A stretch of DNA of 6,205 bases. Source: an uncultured Eubacteriales bacterium (lineage in GTDB: Bacteria > Bacillota > Clostridia > Oscillospirales > Oscillospiraceae). This document shows, in pieces, positions 1-5,595 of the stretch (its first letter is position 1; the number at the start of each line of letters is the position of its first letter). The translations under genes were made by a program, and so were the position numbers. Below the pieces are notes generated by a model, which worked only from the letters and a program-made list of their open reading frames with translations, had not been told where the DNA came from and made no database searches. The stretch is taken from contig CABRZL010000112.1 of the NCBI GenBank assembly GCA_902475435.1, forward strand, positions 1-6,205. Reading direction: 5' to 3'.

Positions 1-101
1 TACAGAACCTCGTACTCGGCCTGGTTATCATCGGCGCCGTACTGCTCGACGTTACCCGTGAGCGCATGGCTGCTAAGGCTCGCCGTCTGGCTGCTAAGTA
101 A
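1..101 (+). CDS. Sugar ABC transporter permease, C-terminal end (5' partial)
   Basis: Only the last 32 residues are present; they are read in frame from base 3 to the TAA at 99-101. They form one hydrophobic helix (LVLGLVIIGAVLLDV) followed by a basic tail rich in Arg, Lys and Ala (RERMAAKARRLAAK). A final membrane helix ending in LLD(V/N) plus a short positive cytoplasmic tail is typical of the RbsC/XylH/MglC permeases (BPD_transp_2 family), which form the membrane channel of ribose-, xylose- or galactose-type importers. The positive tail would sit in the cytoplasm. The substrate cannot be told from this piece. A strong terminator follows 35 bases after the stop, so this is the last gene of its operon and is not cotranscribed with the rest of the window. 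Another multi-pass membrane protein is possible. Confidence 0.6.
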   Translation, partial: QNLVLGLVIIGAVLLDVTRERMAAKARRLAAK

Positions 102-136
102 TTTTTGACACTATCCATCTCTCTACTCTTTTTCAC

Positions 137-173
137 AGAGGAGTCTGCGGTATGCAGACTCCTCTATCTTTTT
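137..173 (+). terminator. Rho-independent terminator of the permease operon
   Basis: A perfect 12-bp stem (137-148 pairs with 154-165) closes a 5-base loop (GGTAT) and is followed by ATCTTTTT. It lies 35 bases after the permease stop codon. The hairpin plus T-run is unambiguous. Confidence 0.92.
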
Positions 174-185
174 ATATAAAATCAA

Positions 186-208
186 AGGTGGACAATCTCT
201 GTCCACCT
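186..208 (-). terminator. Probable terminator of the XRE regulator gene
   Basis: A perfect 8-bp stem (AGGTGGAC 186-193 with GTCCACCT 201-208) has a 7-base loop. It lies 25 bases beyond the regulator's stop. Read on the minus strand, the stem is followed by the T-rich stretch TTGATTTTATAT. The T-run is interrupted, so termination may be moderate. The gap to the permease terminator is small, so the two convergent transcription units are separated by back-to-back hairpins. Confidence 0.6.
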
Positions 209-232
209 CGTTTGCTATAATACACCTGTAAA

Positions 233-568
233 TCACTTCTCAATCGCCAGAACATTCCGCACGATCACGTTGATACGCTCGATGCTTTCGAGCGGGAGGT
301 CGCGGATTTGGTCGCACACCTGTGCGATGACGGCATCTTTCGCATTATCCACAGGTTGTGGATCGGCGAACAGCTCCGCCAGTGAAATGTCGAGCGCCCG
401 CACGATCTTTTCCAGTGTTTTTATCGTCGGACTTTTCAGTCCGCGCTCTAAATGCCCGAGAAAAGCCGGGTTGATTTCCGCCTGCAAAGCCAGCGTTTCC
501 TGGCTCCAGCCGCGTAAATTTCGGAAATATCGGATTCGCTCGCCTACATTGACTTCGCAATACATCAT
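233..568 (-). CDS. XRE/Cro-CI family transcriptional regulator
   Basis: The 111-residue cytoplasmic protein carries an N-terminal helix-turn-helix domain at about residues 8-66. It has the family pattern: GERIRYFRNLRGWSQETLA, then a turn, then the recognition helix NPAFLGHLERG (33-43), SPTIKTLEKIVRALDISLAELF. The last 40 residues (VIAQVCDQIRDLPLESIERI) are predicted helical and may dimerise; no metal or peptidase domain is fused. ATG 568 was chosen because AAAGGGCAGG (583-574) lies just upstream; GTG 574 and ATG 565 are alternatives. The gene is divergent from the two-gene unit at 729-3505, and a perfect palindrome sits over that unit's -10 box, so the regulator plausibly controls that operon and perhaps itself. 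The target is inferred, not shown. Homologues include SinR-like, phage-type and restriction-controller (C) proteins. Family call is firm, role is not. Confidence 0.9.
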   Translation of the reverse strand: MMYCEVNVGERIRYFRNLRGWSQETLALQAEINPAFLGHLERGLKSPTIKTLEKIVRALDISLAELFADPQPVDNAKDAVIAQVCDQIRDLPLESIERINVIVRNVLAIEK

Positions 569-573
569 CGTCA

Positions 574-583
574 CCTGCCCTTT
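574..583 (-). promoter_or_regulatory. Ribosome binding site of the XRE gene
   Basis: AAAGGGCAGG on the minus strand ends 5 bases before ATG 568. The GTG at 574 overlaps its last base, which makes that start unlikely. This site decides the start chosen for the regulator. Confidence 0.55.
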
Positions 584-610
584 GATATTAGCTTATCTGG
601 ACAATTAGTA

Positions 611-640
611 TTGCGCAAAACACTATGAGTATTATATAAT
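611..640 (+). promoter_or_regulatory. Promoter of the gene 1/gene 2 operon
   Basis: A perfect -10 box TATAAT (635-640) lies 18 bases after a weak -35 TTGCGC (611-616). Transcription would start near 647, giving a leader of about 80 bases before ATG 729. The poor -35 suggests a regulated promoter. The -35 region overlaps the 8-bp palindrome TTGCGCAA (611-618), and the -10 lies inside a larger palindrome. Confidence 0.55.
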
Positions 641-645
641 AATAC
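629..645. promoter_or_regulatory. Palindromic candidate operator over the -10 box
   Basis: GTATTAT-ATA-ATAATAC is a perfect inverted repeat with 7-bp arms and a 3-base centre. It fully covers the TATAAT at 635-640 and lies between the divergent XRE gene and the operon. Its size suits a dimeric helix-turn-helix repressor that would block RNA polymerase. The AT-rich arms could also form by chance in such a promoter, so the operator role is inferred. Confidence 0.45.
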
Positions 646-715
646 CTATAGATGATATACTGTACCAGTCAACAAAAAGCAGGAAAATAATAGATTTCAT
701 AAACACAAATAGTAA

Positions 716-723
716 AGTGGGTG
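716..723 (+). promoter_or_regulatory. Ribosome binding site deciding the gene 1 start
   Basis: AGTGGGTG differs at two positions from AGGAGGTG and is spaced 5 bases from ATG 729. The GTG at 717 lies inside this site, so it is unlikely to be the start. Confidence 0.5.
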
Positions 724-728
724 ATTTG

Positions 729-2279
729 ATGGGCGAAGTAGTTGCATTAAAGGATATATACGATGATTTTGAGGTGCAGTTTGAAGTCATAACGCCGATT
801 GATTTCCATAAACAGCTCGATGAGCGTCAGAAACGAATTGCATGCGGCTTGGCGTCAATAGACGACCAATTAGCGGAAACACAGACGGTTCTTGATCGGT
901 TGAATTCAGATATTGACAGGCTTACAAACCGAGCAGACGCTTTGGACTATATGGTGGCAGTTGGTAGTGGCGTTTTATCTGGCATTATTGATGTTGTTTG
1001 TGTAGGAGATTTTTCTCTGGATACCGCAAATCAATGGGGTAATGATAAAATCAATCGTTTTGTTACGAAAATTGCAAAGATGCAGGGCTATAACGGTGAT
1101 GATTTGTATGGTGCTGTGCGGTATATGGAAAAGAAGGCACCCTTGGCTGCTGATACGGTAACGGATCAATTTGGTAGCGGCCTACAGCATCATCTAAGAG
1201 ATTTTTCGCATCATCCGACTCCGGTCGGACTGTTTTTCTCACTGCTGACACAATTTACAGGTATGGTTTATGGCACGAATCGCGTAGGTGTATTTCAAGT
1301 TGTGCCACTTTCGCAAAACGGTTTAGCGTTGGTCGGAAAAAATTTCCCTGAAAAGATTATCTTTGGTGTAATCAACTGGATGCTGCACATGGTCAGTGAT
1401 ATGGCTGGTTCATCTTCGTCTATTTTGGAAGGAAAGATGGGTACTGGACTTCCCGGTCCAATCGTTTCGCTGCTTAAGGAATTGTCGGCGCTTCCGGTTT
1501 TCCGTAATCTCAATGAGGATGGAAACCGTGAATTTTCAGTATGGATTTCTAAACTGTTTAACGGCACATTGTTGAAAAACGGCAATGGAGATCCCATTAA
1601 ATTTGATTTGCGGACGGAGATCGGTGTTGCAGAACAGTTGGGAAAGCAGGCAATTCCAGTCATTGTGAACGAGTGTATGGTGCGAGGCTTCTATTTTGTT
1701 CGTCGTTTGTATGCAGAGCTGAAACAGCAGGATATTCGTCAAATCAGTGATTTGAAAAAGATAGATTGGCAGGGCACGCTGCCGTTCAAAAATCGGACAA
1801 TCGTTCGCATGCTGACTATCGCAACCGGCACCATGACAGCGATTGACTTGGCGGATGCTGCAATCGAGTCGGCAATCAAATCGGGCGGTATTACGCCGGC
1901 TATGATTCCTAATATGCTTGTAAAGGTTAATTTTGTTGGTTTGGGCAGATTTGCAGTAGCAGTCGGAACAGATGCAGCCATGGGCATCAAACGCAGTAAA
2001 CTGCGTAATCAGAGAATTGCACTGATGAATGAGCGGCTGTTTTTGATGAACGGAAAAACATTCTACAAGCAGGCGAATGTGTGGATTGCAGCTGAGAATA
2101 CAGGGAAGAGCATTCAAGAGGTCTATATCTTAATGGAGAAGACCGGAAGAAACTTTGCAGCAGCTTATGAAGAAATGAAAACGGATTTAGATGCGATCGG
2201 CAGATATATGCCAAGTATAAAGGAGAAAAATCCGAAGTTAGTTGAAGAGGCACTGGACATTTTAAAGTGGGGCGTTTGA
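729..2279 (+). CDS. Uncharacterised multi-helical protein with doubled-His motif, gene 1 of a two-gene operon
   Basis: I do not recognise a characterised family for this 516-residue protein. Residues 27-72 form a probable coiled coil (IDDQLAETQTVLDRLNSDID). Apolar stretches follow at about 74-93, 165-182, 209-223, 359-376 and 400-418; they may be membrane helices or buried core helices, and there is no signal peptide. Residues 154-162 read HHLRDFSHH, which could bind a metal. Gly/Ser-rich elements SDMAGSSSS (223-231) and GTGLPGP (238-244) look like conserved loops, and KFDLRTEIGVAEQLG and VNECMVRGFYFVRRL are well-ordered helical blocks. ATG 729 was chosen over GTG 717 because AGTGGGTG, close to the AGGAGGTG consensus, ends 5 bases before it. 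The stop lies 2 bases before gene 2, so the two are very probably cotranslated and may work as partners. A role in defence, membrane stress or cell-surface organisation is speculation. Confidence 0.8.
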   Translation: MGEVVALKDIYDDFEVQFEVITPIDFHKQLDERQKRIACGLASIDDQLAETQTVLDRLNSDIDRLTNRADALDYMVAVGSGVLSGIIDVVCVGDFSLDTANQWGNDKINRFVTKIAKMQGYNGDDLYGAVRYMEKKAPLAADTVTDQFGSGLQHHLRDFSHHPTPVGLFFSLLTQFTGMVYGTNRVGVFQVVPLSQNGLALVGKNFPEKIIFGVINWMLHMVSDMAGSSSSILEGKMGTGLPGPIVSLLKELSALPVFRNLNEDGNREFSVWISKLFNGTLLKNGNGDPIKFDLRTEIGVAEQLGKQAIPVIVNECMVRGFYFVRRLYAELKQQDIRQISDLKKIDWQGTLPFKNRTIVRMLTIATGTMTAIDLADAAIESAIKSGGITPAMIPNMLVKVNFVGLGRFAVAVGTDAAMGIKRSKLRNQRIALMNERLFLMNGKTFYKQANVWIAAENTGKSIQEVYILMEKTGRNFAAAYEEMKTDLDAIGRYMPSIKEKNPKLVEEALDILKWGV

Positions 2280-2281
2280 TT

Positions 2282-3505
2282 ATGGATATCGAAGTTTTCA
2301 ACAAGAATTATTTACCAGCAATAAACAATATTGAGAGTATGACAAATGAAAAGTTGGTTGATACCGTTCCTGTTATCTTAGAAAAGCAGTTTACTGTATT
2401 AGAACAGACGAAGAACAAGGTAGCTCAAGCAAGTGAACGTGCAAAAAGAGCACAGGAATCCGCAAGGTATGCGAGTGAACACTCTGCAGGCTTATTTCAG
2501 AAAAGAGCAGCGATTGAATCGCTTCAAGATGCTGTAAGCGATGTGGCAAAGGCGCAGCAGTCTGCGGCTGAGGCACAAGAACTTTCCTTTGAGTATCAGA
2601 AGCAGTTGGCTAATTTCTCGAAATTTTTATTAGGATTGGGCGCTCGTAATATGACGATCAATAGAGCACTCAATCGTTCGCTGGAAATGAAGATGAAGGG
2701 CGCTTCGGAAAAAGAACTGGATAATTTGGCGCAGCAAGAATTTCTATCGGTTATCAAACAACTGAAAGATCAAGAAGATATCATGCTCAAGCAGGAGGAT
2801 TTGTCAAAGATTGTCCGTGGACATGATGAGGAATTAAAACAGCAGGATAATACCTTGCGTCGTCAGGCTGCAAAGGATGCAGAGCACGACAAGCTGTTTC
2901 AAGAGAAGGCTCGCAAGGATAAGGCACAGGATGAAGAACTGAAGCGTCAGGCGGACAAAGATGCAGAGCATGACAAGCTGTTTCAGGAGAAAGCCCGTAA
3001 GGATAAAAGTCAAGATGAAGAGCTGAAACGACAAGCGGCGAAAGATGCAGAGCATGATCGACTGTTCAAGGAAAAAGCTCAAAAAGACAAAAGTCAAGAC
3101 GAAGAACTGAAACGTCAAGCAGCAAAAGACGCAGAGCACGACAGATTATTAGCAGAGAAAACAAGGAAGGATGATGAACAGGACATAAAACTGGGACAAT
3201 TATCCGAAAACAATGCGGAACAGGATAATCAGATTGCTGCCCTGCAGCGTCAGACAGAGGAACAGGCTCAGCAGATTGGAGATATGCAGCAAGTAAATAC
3301 AAAGCAGGCACAGGAAATCGCTGAACTGCAGGAATGCTGCGCTGCATTGGAAAAACGACTTGTGGAAGAATGTGAGAAACGCTTGGCTGAAGATCACAAT
3401 CTGGCAACTGTAATTGATTTGAAAGCTGCCAAAACGGCCAATACAGCATCTATTGCAATAGGTGCTGTAGCATTGATATCTGCATTGATACAATTTTTCA
3501 TTTAA
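2282..3505 (+). CDS. Tail-anchored coiled-coil protein with 28-residue repeats, gene 2 of the operon
   Basis: The 407-residue protein has no recognised enzymatic domain. Residues 1-175 are an all-helical N-terminal part rich in Ala, Gln and Glu; its most patterned segment is FLLGLGARNMTINRALNRSL (115-134), followed by KGASEKELDNLAQQE. Residues 192-303 hold four tandem 28-residue repeats (LKRQAAKDAEHDKLFQ and so on), each made of two 14-residue halves, giving a long charged coiled coil that continues to about 380. The last 20 or so residues (IAIGAVALISALIQFFI) form one hydrophobic helix ending at the C-terminus, the layout of a tail-anchored membrane protein with its bulk in the cytoplasm. ATG 2282 is preceded by GTGGGG (2267-2272), and the 2-base gap after gene 1 implies translational coupling. 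The GTG at 2267 inside gene 1 is a weaker start. It probably acts as a membrane-tethered scaffold, spacer or sensor for gene 1; this is inference. Confidence 0.85.
   Translation: MDIEVFNKNYLPAINNIESMTNEKLVDTVPVILEKQFTVLEQTKNKVAQASERAKRAQESARYASEHSAGLFQKRAAIESLQDAVSDVAKAQQSAAEAQELSFEYQKQLANFSKFLLGLGARNMTINRALNRSLEMKMKGASEKELDNLAQQEFLSVIKQLKDQEDIMLKQEDLSKIVRGHDEELKQQDNTLRRQAAKDAEHDKLFQEKARKDKAQDEELKRQADKDAEHDKLFQEKARKDKSQDEELKRQAAKDAEHDRLFKEKAQKDKSQDEELKRQAAKDAEHDRLLAEKTRKDDEQDIKLGQLSENNAEQDNQIAALQRQTEEQAQQIGDMQQVNTKQAQEIAELQECCAALEKRLVEECEKRLAEDHNLATVIDLKAAKTANTASIAIGAVALISALIQFFI
2855..3190 (+). repeat. Four tandem 84-bp coding repeats (28 residues each)
   Basis: The copies run 2855-2938, 2939-3022, 3023-3106 and 3107-3190. 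The shared protein pattern is L(K/R)RQAxKDAEHD(K/R)L, then (F/L)xEKxxKDxxQDEE; the fourth copy diverges at its end. Each 28-residue unit is four heptads and splits into two similar 14-residue halves (AxKDxxxD in both). The copies differ at many third codon positions while the protein is kept, so the repeats are not a recent DNA-level duplication. Confidence 0.92.
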
Positions 3506-3523
3506 GTACATGATGTGTATCAT
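3495..3523 (+). promoter_or_regulatory. Possible internal promoter for the serpin gene
   Basis: TTTTCA (3495-3500) and TATCAT (3518-3523) have a 17-base spacer. They match the consensus at 4 and 5 of 6 positions. The predicted start, near 3530, falls at the palindrome GTGATATCAC. No terminator separates gene 2 from the serpin, so readthrough from the upstream operon is also likely. Confidence 0.35.
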
Positions 3524-3539
3524 ATCAGGGTGATATCAC
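3522..3539. promoter_or_regulatory. Inverted repeats just upstream of the serpin
   Basis: ATATCA-GGG-TGATAT (3522-3536) overlaps the perfect 10-bp palindrome GTGATATCAC (3530-3539). Together they form a compact symmetric patch 20 bases before the serpin start and at the predicted transcription start. It could be an operator, or part of a weak leader hairpin; the arms do not match the palindrome at 629-645. Confidence 0.3.
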
Positions 3540-3544
3540 AATGT

Positions 3545-3550
3545 GGGAGG
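3545..3550 (+). promoter_or_regulatory. Serpin ribosome binding site
   Basis: GGGAGG is spaced 8 bases from ATG 3559. It lies downstream of the in-frame ATG at 3541, which has no such site. This fixes the start at 3559. Confidence 0.8.
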
Positions 3551-3558
3551 ATATATAT

Positions 3559-4611
3559 ATGAATACTTATCCCAACTTTTCCTTTAACCTCGCATCAGCG
3601 TTTTTGCAAAACCGTGCAAAAGAAACTGTGTGCGTTTCTCCGGTCAGCCTGCTGCTGCCGCTGGCGGCGGTGGCGAGCGCATCGGAGGGCGGTACTAAAG
3701 ACGAGTTCGCAAAGGTCCTCGGCGATTCTGCGAATGACCCGCAGCGGCTCCTACATGATATGCACGAGATCTGCAAGGTACTCAACGACTGCTCGGCCGT
3801 GCGCGAGCTGACGAACACCATTACAGGCGAAAAGGACCATGCGTTCCAGTCAGACTTCGCGGAGAATATGCGCCACACCTTCGGGGACGGTGTGGGGATG
3901 AAGAACGGCTCGGGTGACAGCATCACGCTTACCAACATCACGCATTTCAAAGAAGATTGGGTAACGCGCTTTTCGAAAAGAGACGAGGCATTCTATTCCA
4001 CACCGTATGGCGTAGAGGAACACGGCGAAACCGTGCCGTTCCTGTATTACGACGAAGAAGAACTGGGATATACGAAGAACGAGCATTACCAGAGCGTAAC
4101 GATTCCATTCAAAACAGCGGCAGCGAGTGGGGAAAACTGCCATATGACCTTTGCAATGCCGTTCAATCATTCGCTCGATGACGTAATCGCGTCACCGGAA
4201 CGGATGGCAAAAATGCTGCAATGTCAGCCGTTTGGTGGATACAGCAAGGCGGAAGTGCATCTGCCCGCCTTTTCGTTGAAAAAGAACGGTTCGCTGAAAG
4301 CGGAGCTGGAACAGCTCGGACTGCATCGGGCGTTTGATAAGTACGCATCTGATATTCCCAATATGGTGAATTTAGACCCGAATGAGAACTTGTATATCGA
4401 AAGCGTTGCTCAGGAGATCATGGTCGATGTCAATGCGCAGGGAGCCGAGGCGAGAGCAAAAACAGTGATAGCAATGCGCGCATTTACATCGTGCGTGATG
4501 ATCGAGCCTCCCAAAACGATTCTCCGCTTTAACCATCCATTTCTGTTCACCATCTGGCTTAGAACGTCGAGTGGTGATGAGTTACCACTGTTTATCGGTG
4601 CAAAACGGTAA
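3559..4611 (+). CDS. Serpin-family protease inhibitor, cytoplasmic, shortened
   Basis: Serpins trap serine or cysteine proteases by inserting their cleaved reactive loop into beta-sheet A. This 350-residue protein shows the family signatures in order: helix A and B region (FSFNLASAFL, then VSPVSLLLPLAAVASASEGG at 26-45), the s3A/helix F1 motif LTNITHFKEDWVTRF (124-138), the hinge VNAQGAEARAKT (291-302), the loop to about residue 323, RFNHPFLFTIW (323-333) and the terminal FIGAKR. In the hinge the even P residues that must be buried on insertion (P14 Ala, P12 Ala, P10 Ala, P8 Thr) are all small, while Arg and Lys occupy the outward P11 and P9, so it looks inhibitory. There is no signal peptide, so it should act inside the cell. 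The helix F block (INxWVxxxTxgkI in typical serpins) is absent, and the protein is shorter than the usual 370-400 residues. It follows the coiled-coil gene by 53 bases and ends at a strong terminator. Its GC-richer 5' half suggests a separate origin. Confidence 0.93.
   Translation: MNTYPNFSFNLASAFLQNRAKETVCVSPVSLLLPLAAVASASEGGTKDEFAKVLGDSANDPQRLLHDMHEICKVLNDCSAVRELTNTITGEKDHAFQSDFAENMRHTFGDGVGMKNGSGDSITLTNITHFKEDWVTRFSKRDEAFYSTPYGVEEHGETVPFLYYDEEELGYTKNEHYQSVTIPFKTAAASGENCHMTFAMPFNHSLDDVIASPERMAKMLQCQPFGGYSKAEVHLPAFSLKKNGSLKAELEQLGLHRAFDKYASDIPNMVNLDPNENLYIESVAQEIMVDVNAQGAEARAKTVIAMRAFTSCVMIEPPKTILRFNHPFLFTIWLRTSSGDELPLFIGAKR
4441..4527 (+). other. Serpin reactive-centre loop coding segment
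   Basis: It encodes G295 (P15) to the Arg before FNHPF. Counting from the hinge puts P1 at Phe309 (MRAF|TSC), which would suit a chymotrypsin- or subtilisin-like protease. The loop is a few residues longer than in alpha-1-antichymotrypsin and about seven longer than in alpha-1-antitrypsin, so Met306, Arg307 or Cys312 could instead be the scissile site. Confidence 0.6.
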
Positions 4612-4637
4612 GATATTACGTAGCACAATCGAAAAGG

Positions 4638-4685
4638 AGCACAAGACTCTTGCAGTTCATTCAGTAAGAGTTTTGTGCTTTTTTA
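4638..4685 (+). terminator. Rho-independent terminator after the serpin
   Basis: A 14-bp stem (AGCACAAGACTCTT 4638-4651 with AAGAGTTTTGTGCT 4666-4679, one G-U pair) closes a 14-base loop. A run of six T (4679-4684) follows. It lies 26 bases after the serpin stop and ends the 729-4611 block. Confidence 0.93.
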
Positions 4686-4772
4686 CTTGATAGATATATA
4701 GAAAATATCCAAATCAAAATATATATAAAATACATAAAAGATATATAGTAAGGAATAAAAATGATATAACTA
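4686..4772. other. AT-rich spacer with AGATATATAG direct repeat
   Basis: This stretch is almost pure A and T and holds the 10-base direct repeat AGATATATAG at 4692-4701 and 4739-4748. No gene is visible in 4612-4878. It lies directly upstream of the promoter at 4773-4801 and could act as an UP element or as a site for an AT-binding nucleoid protein. Confidence 0.5.
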
Positions 4773-4801
4773 TTGCACAATATTGATAGGCATGGTATTA
4801 T
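4773..4801 (+). promoter_or_regulatory. Promoter of the acidic hypothetical gene
   Basis: TTGCAC (4773-4778) and TATTAT (4796-4801) have the ideal 17-base spacer and match the consensus at 4 and 5 of 6 positions. Transcription would start near 4808, giving a leader of about 70 bases. With the terminator upstream, the gene behind it is an independent unit. Confidence 0.65.
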
Positions 4802-4878
4802 ATAGAAAAAGAATGCAATTTTATACAGCATTCGATTTACCACAGACAGTAGATACTTAAAGAGTAGGAGGATTCATT

Positions 4879-5595
4879 ATGCTGTTATCTAAAAGCTTGG
4901 TTATGGCCATGAAGTCTTATGATATTTCTGGTGTAAAGGTATTGTGTGATGGTTCGATTCGTGAGAAAGCGGCTAAGACATTTGTCGATAAATTTAGAAG
5001 CAAATGGAATAATGCGCTGGATTTAGTCGAGGAAGAGTGCGGCAACTGCACGACGAAAGAAAAAAAGCATTTCCCGCTTGCGATTCAGCCGACAGAATAT
5101 GGCTTTTTCGTCAAGGTAGTCGAGTTGGATATTAAATTTAAATATCGTAATTGTAATGTTCAAAATTATAATTTGCGATATAGTGCGGAGGCACTTGAAG
5201 AAGCATTAATGGAGACGAAACAGGCGTATTCTGGTTTGGAATATGAGGGATATTGTGGATGCATTGTTTCGGATATCGATGGTATGTCAATAGAACAATG
5301 GGAAATTCCATTCGTCGGCAAAGAAGATACTGATAAGAAATATGAATTTGTAGGCGAAGCCCTGAGTCGCGCTCTAAGATACGAGGCGAATATGCCGGAA
5401 ACCGAATTCTGGATTGAATTAGAGGAGCAGTTGGAGAGCACAGAAGATTTTGAGGAAACAATCCGCGTATTGTGTGCTTATGCGCAGTGGATCGATGAGG
5501 AGGTGCTGAAGCAGGCAATAGATAGGATTATCGAGTTTGCGGATTCGCTGGATGAAGGATTACATGAAACGCTGGTAGAAGAGGCAGCAAAATAA
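4879..5595 (+). CDS. Uncharacterised acidic protein, 238 residues
   Basis: I do not recognise this protein. AGGAGG (4866-4871) stands 7 bases before the ATG, so start and expression look secure. Residues 1-50 are mixed helix with basic patches (REKAAKTFVDKFRSKW). Residues 70-145 alternate short beta-like strands (YGFFVKVVELDIKFKYRNC; YCGCIVSDIDG; QWEIPFVG), which suggests a compact alpha/beta domain. Residues 172-238 are strongly acidic helices (ELEEQLESTEDFEE). There is no signal peptide or membrane helix, so it should be cytoplasmic. Two close cysteine pairs, CGNC (54-57) and CGC (126-128), could hold a metal or be redox active, although one metal site would need all four to meet in the fold. 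It stands alone between a terminator and an insertion-sequence end. Its AT-leaning composition resembles genes 1 and 2 more than the serpin, so it may belong to the same island. Confidence 0.8.
   Translation: MLLSKSLVMAMKSYDISGVKVLCDGSIREKAAKTFVDKFRSKWNNALDLVEEECGNCTTKEKKHFPLAIQPTEYGFFVKVVELDIKFKYRNCNVQNYNLRYSAEALEEALMETKQAYSGLEYEGYCGCIVSDIDGMSIEQWEIPFVGKEDTDKKYEFVGEALSRALRYEANMPETEFWIELEEQLESTEDFEETIRVLCAYAQWIDEEVLKQAIDRIIEFADSLDEGLHETLVEEAAK

Noticed and set aside
233..568. XRE protein as the antitoxin of a toxin-antitoxin pair
   Set aside because: It is a single gene closed by its own hairpin, with no small toxin gene beside it on the same strand. The divergent 516-residue protein does not resemble a known toxin.
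270..608. Plus-strand 112-codon open frame antisense to the XRE gene
   Set aside because: It is the complement of a clear helix-turn-helix gene, its protein is Ser/Arg-rich without a domain pattern, and it has no ribosome site.
1536..2117. Minus-strand 193-codon open frame inside gene 1
   Set aside because: Gene 1 has a ribosome site, coding-like composition and a coupled neighbour; the antisense protein is Cys/His-rich noise.
2855..3190. CRISPR-like array suggested by regular 84-bp repeats
   Set aside because: The units are contiguous, in frame and 28 codons long, with protein-level conservation and no spacers; they are coiled-coil repeats.
3541..3558. Serpin start at ATG 3541
   Set aside because: The good ribosome site GGGAGG lies after this codon and is correctly spaced for ATG 3559; the extra residues (MWEDIY) match nothing in serpins.
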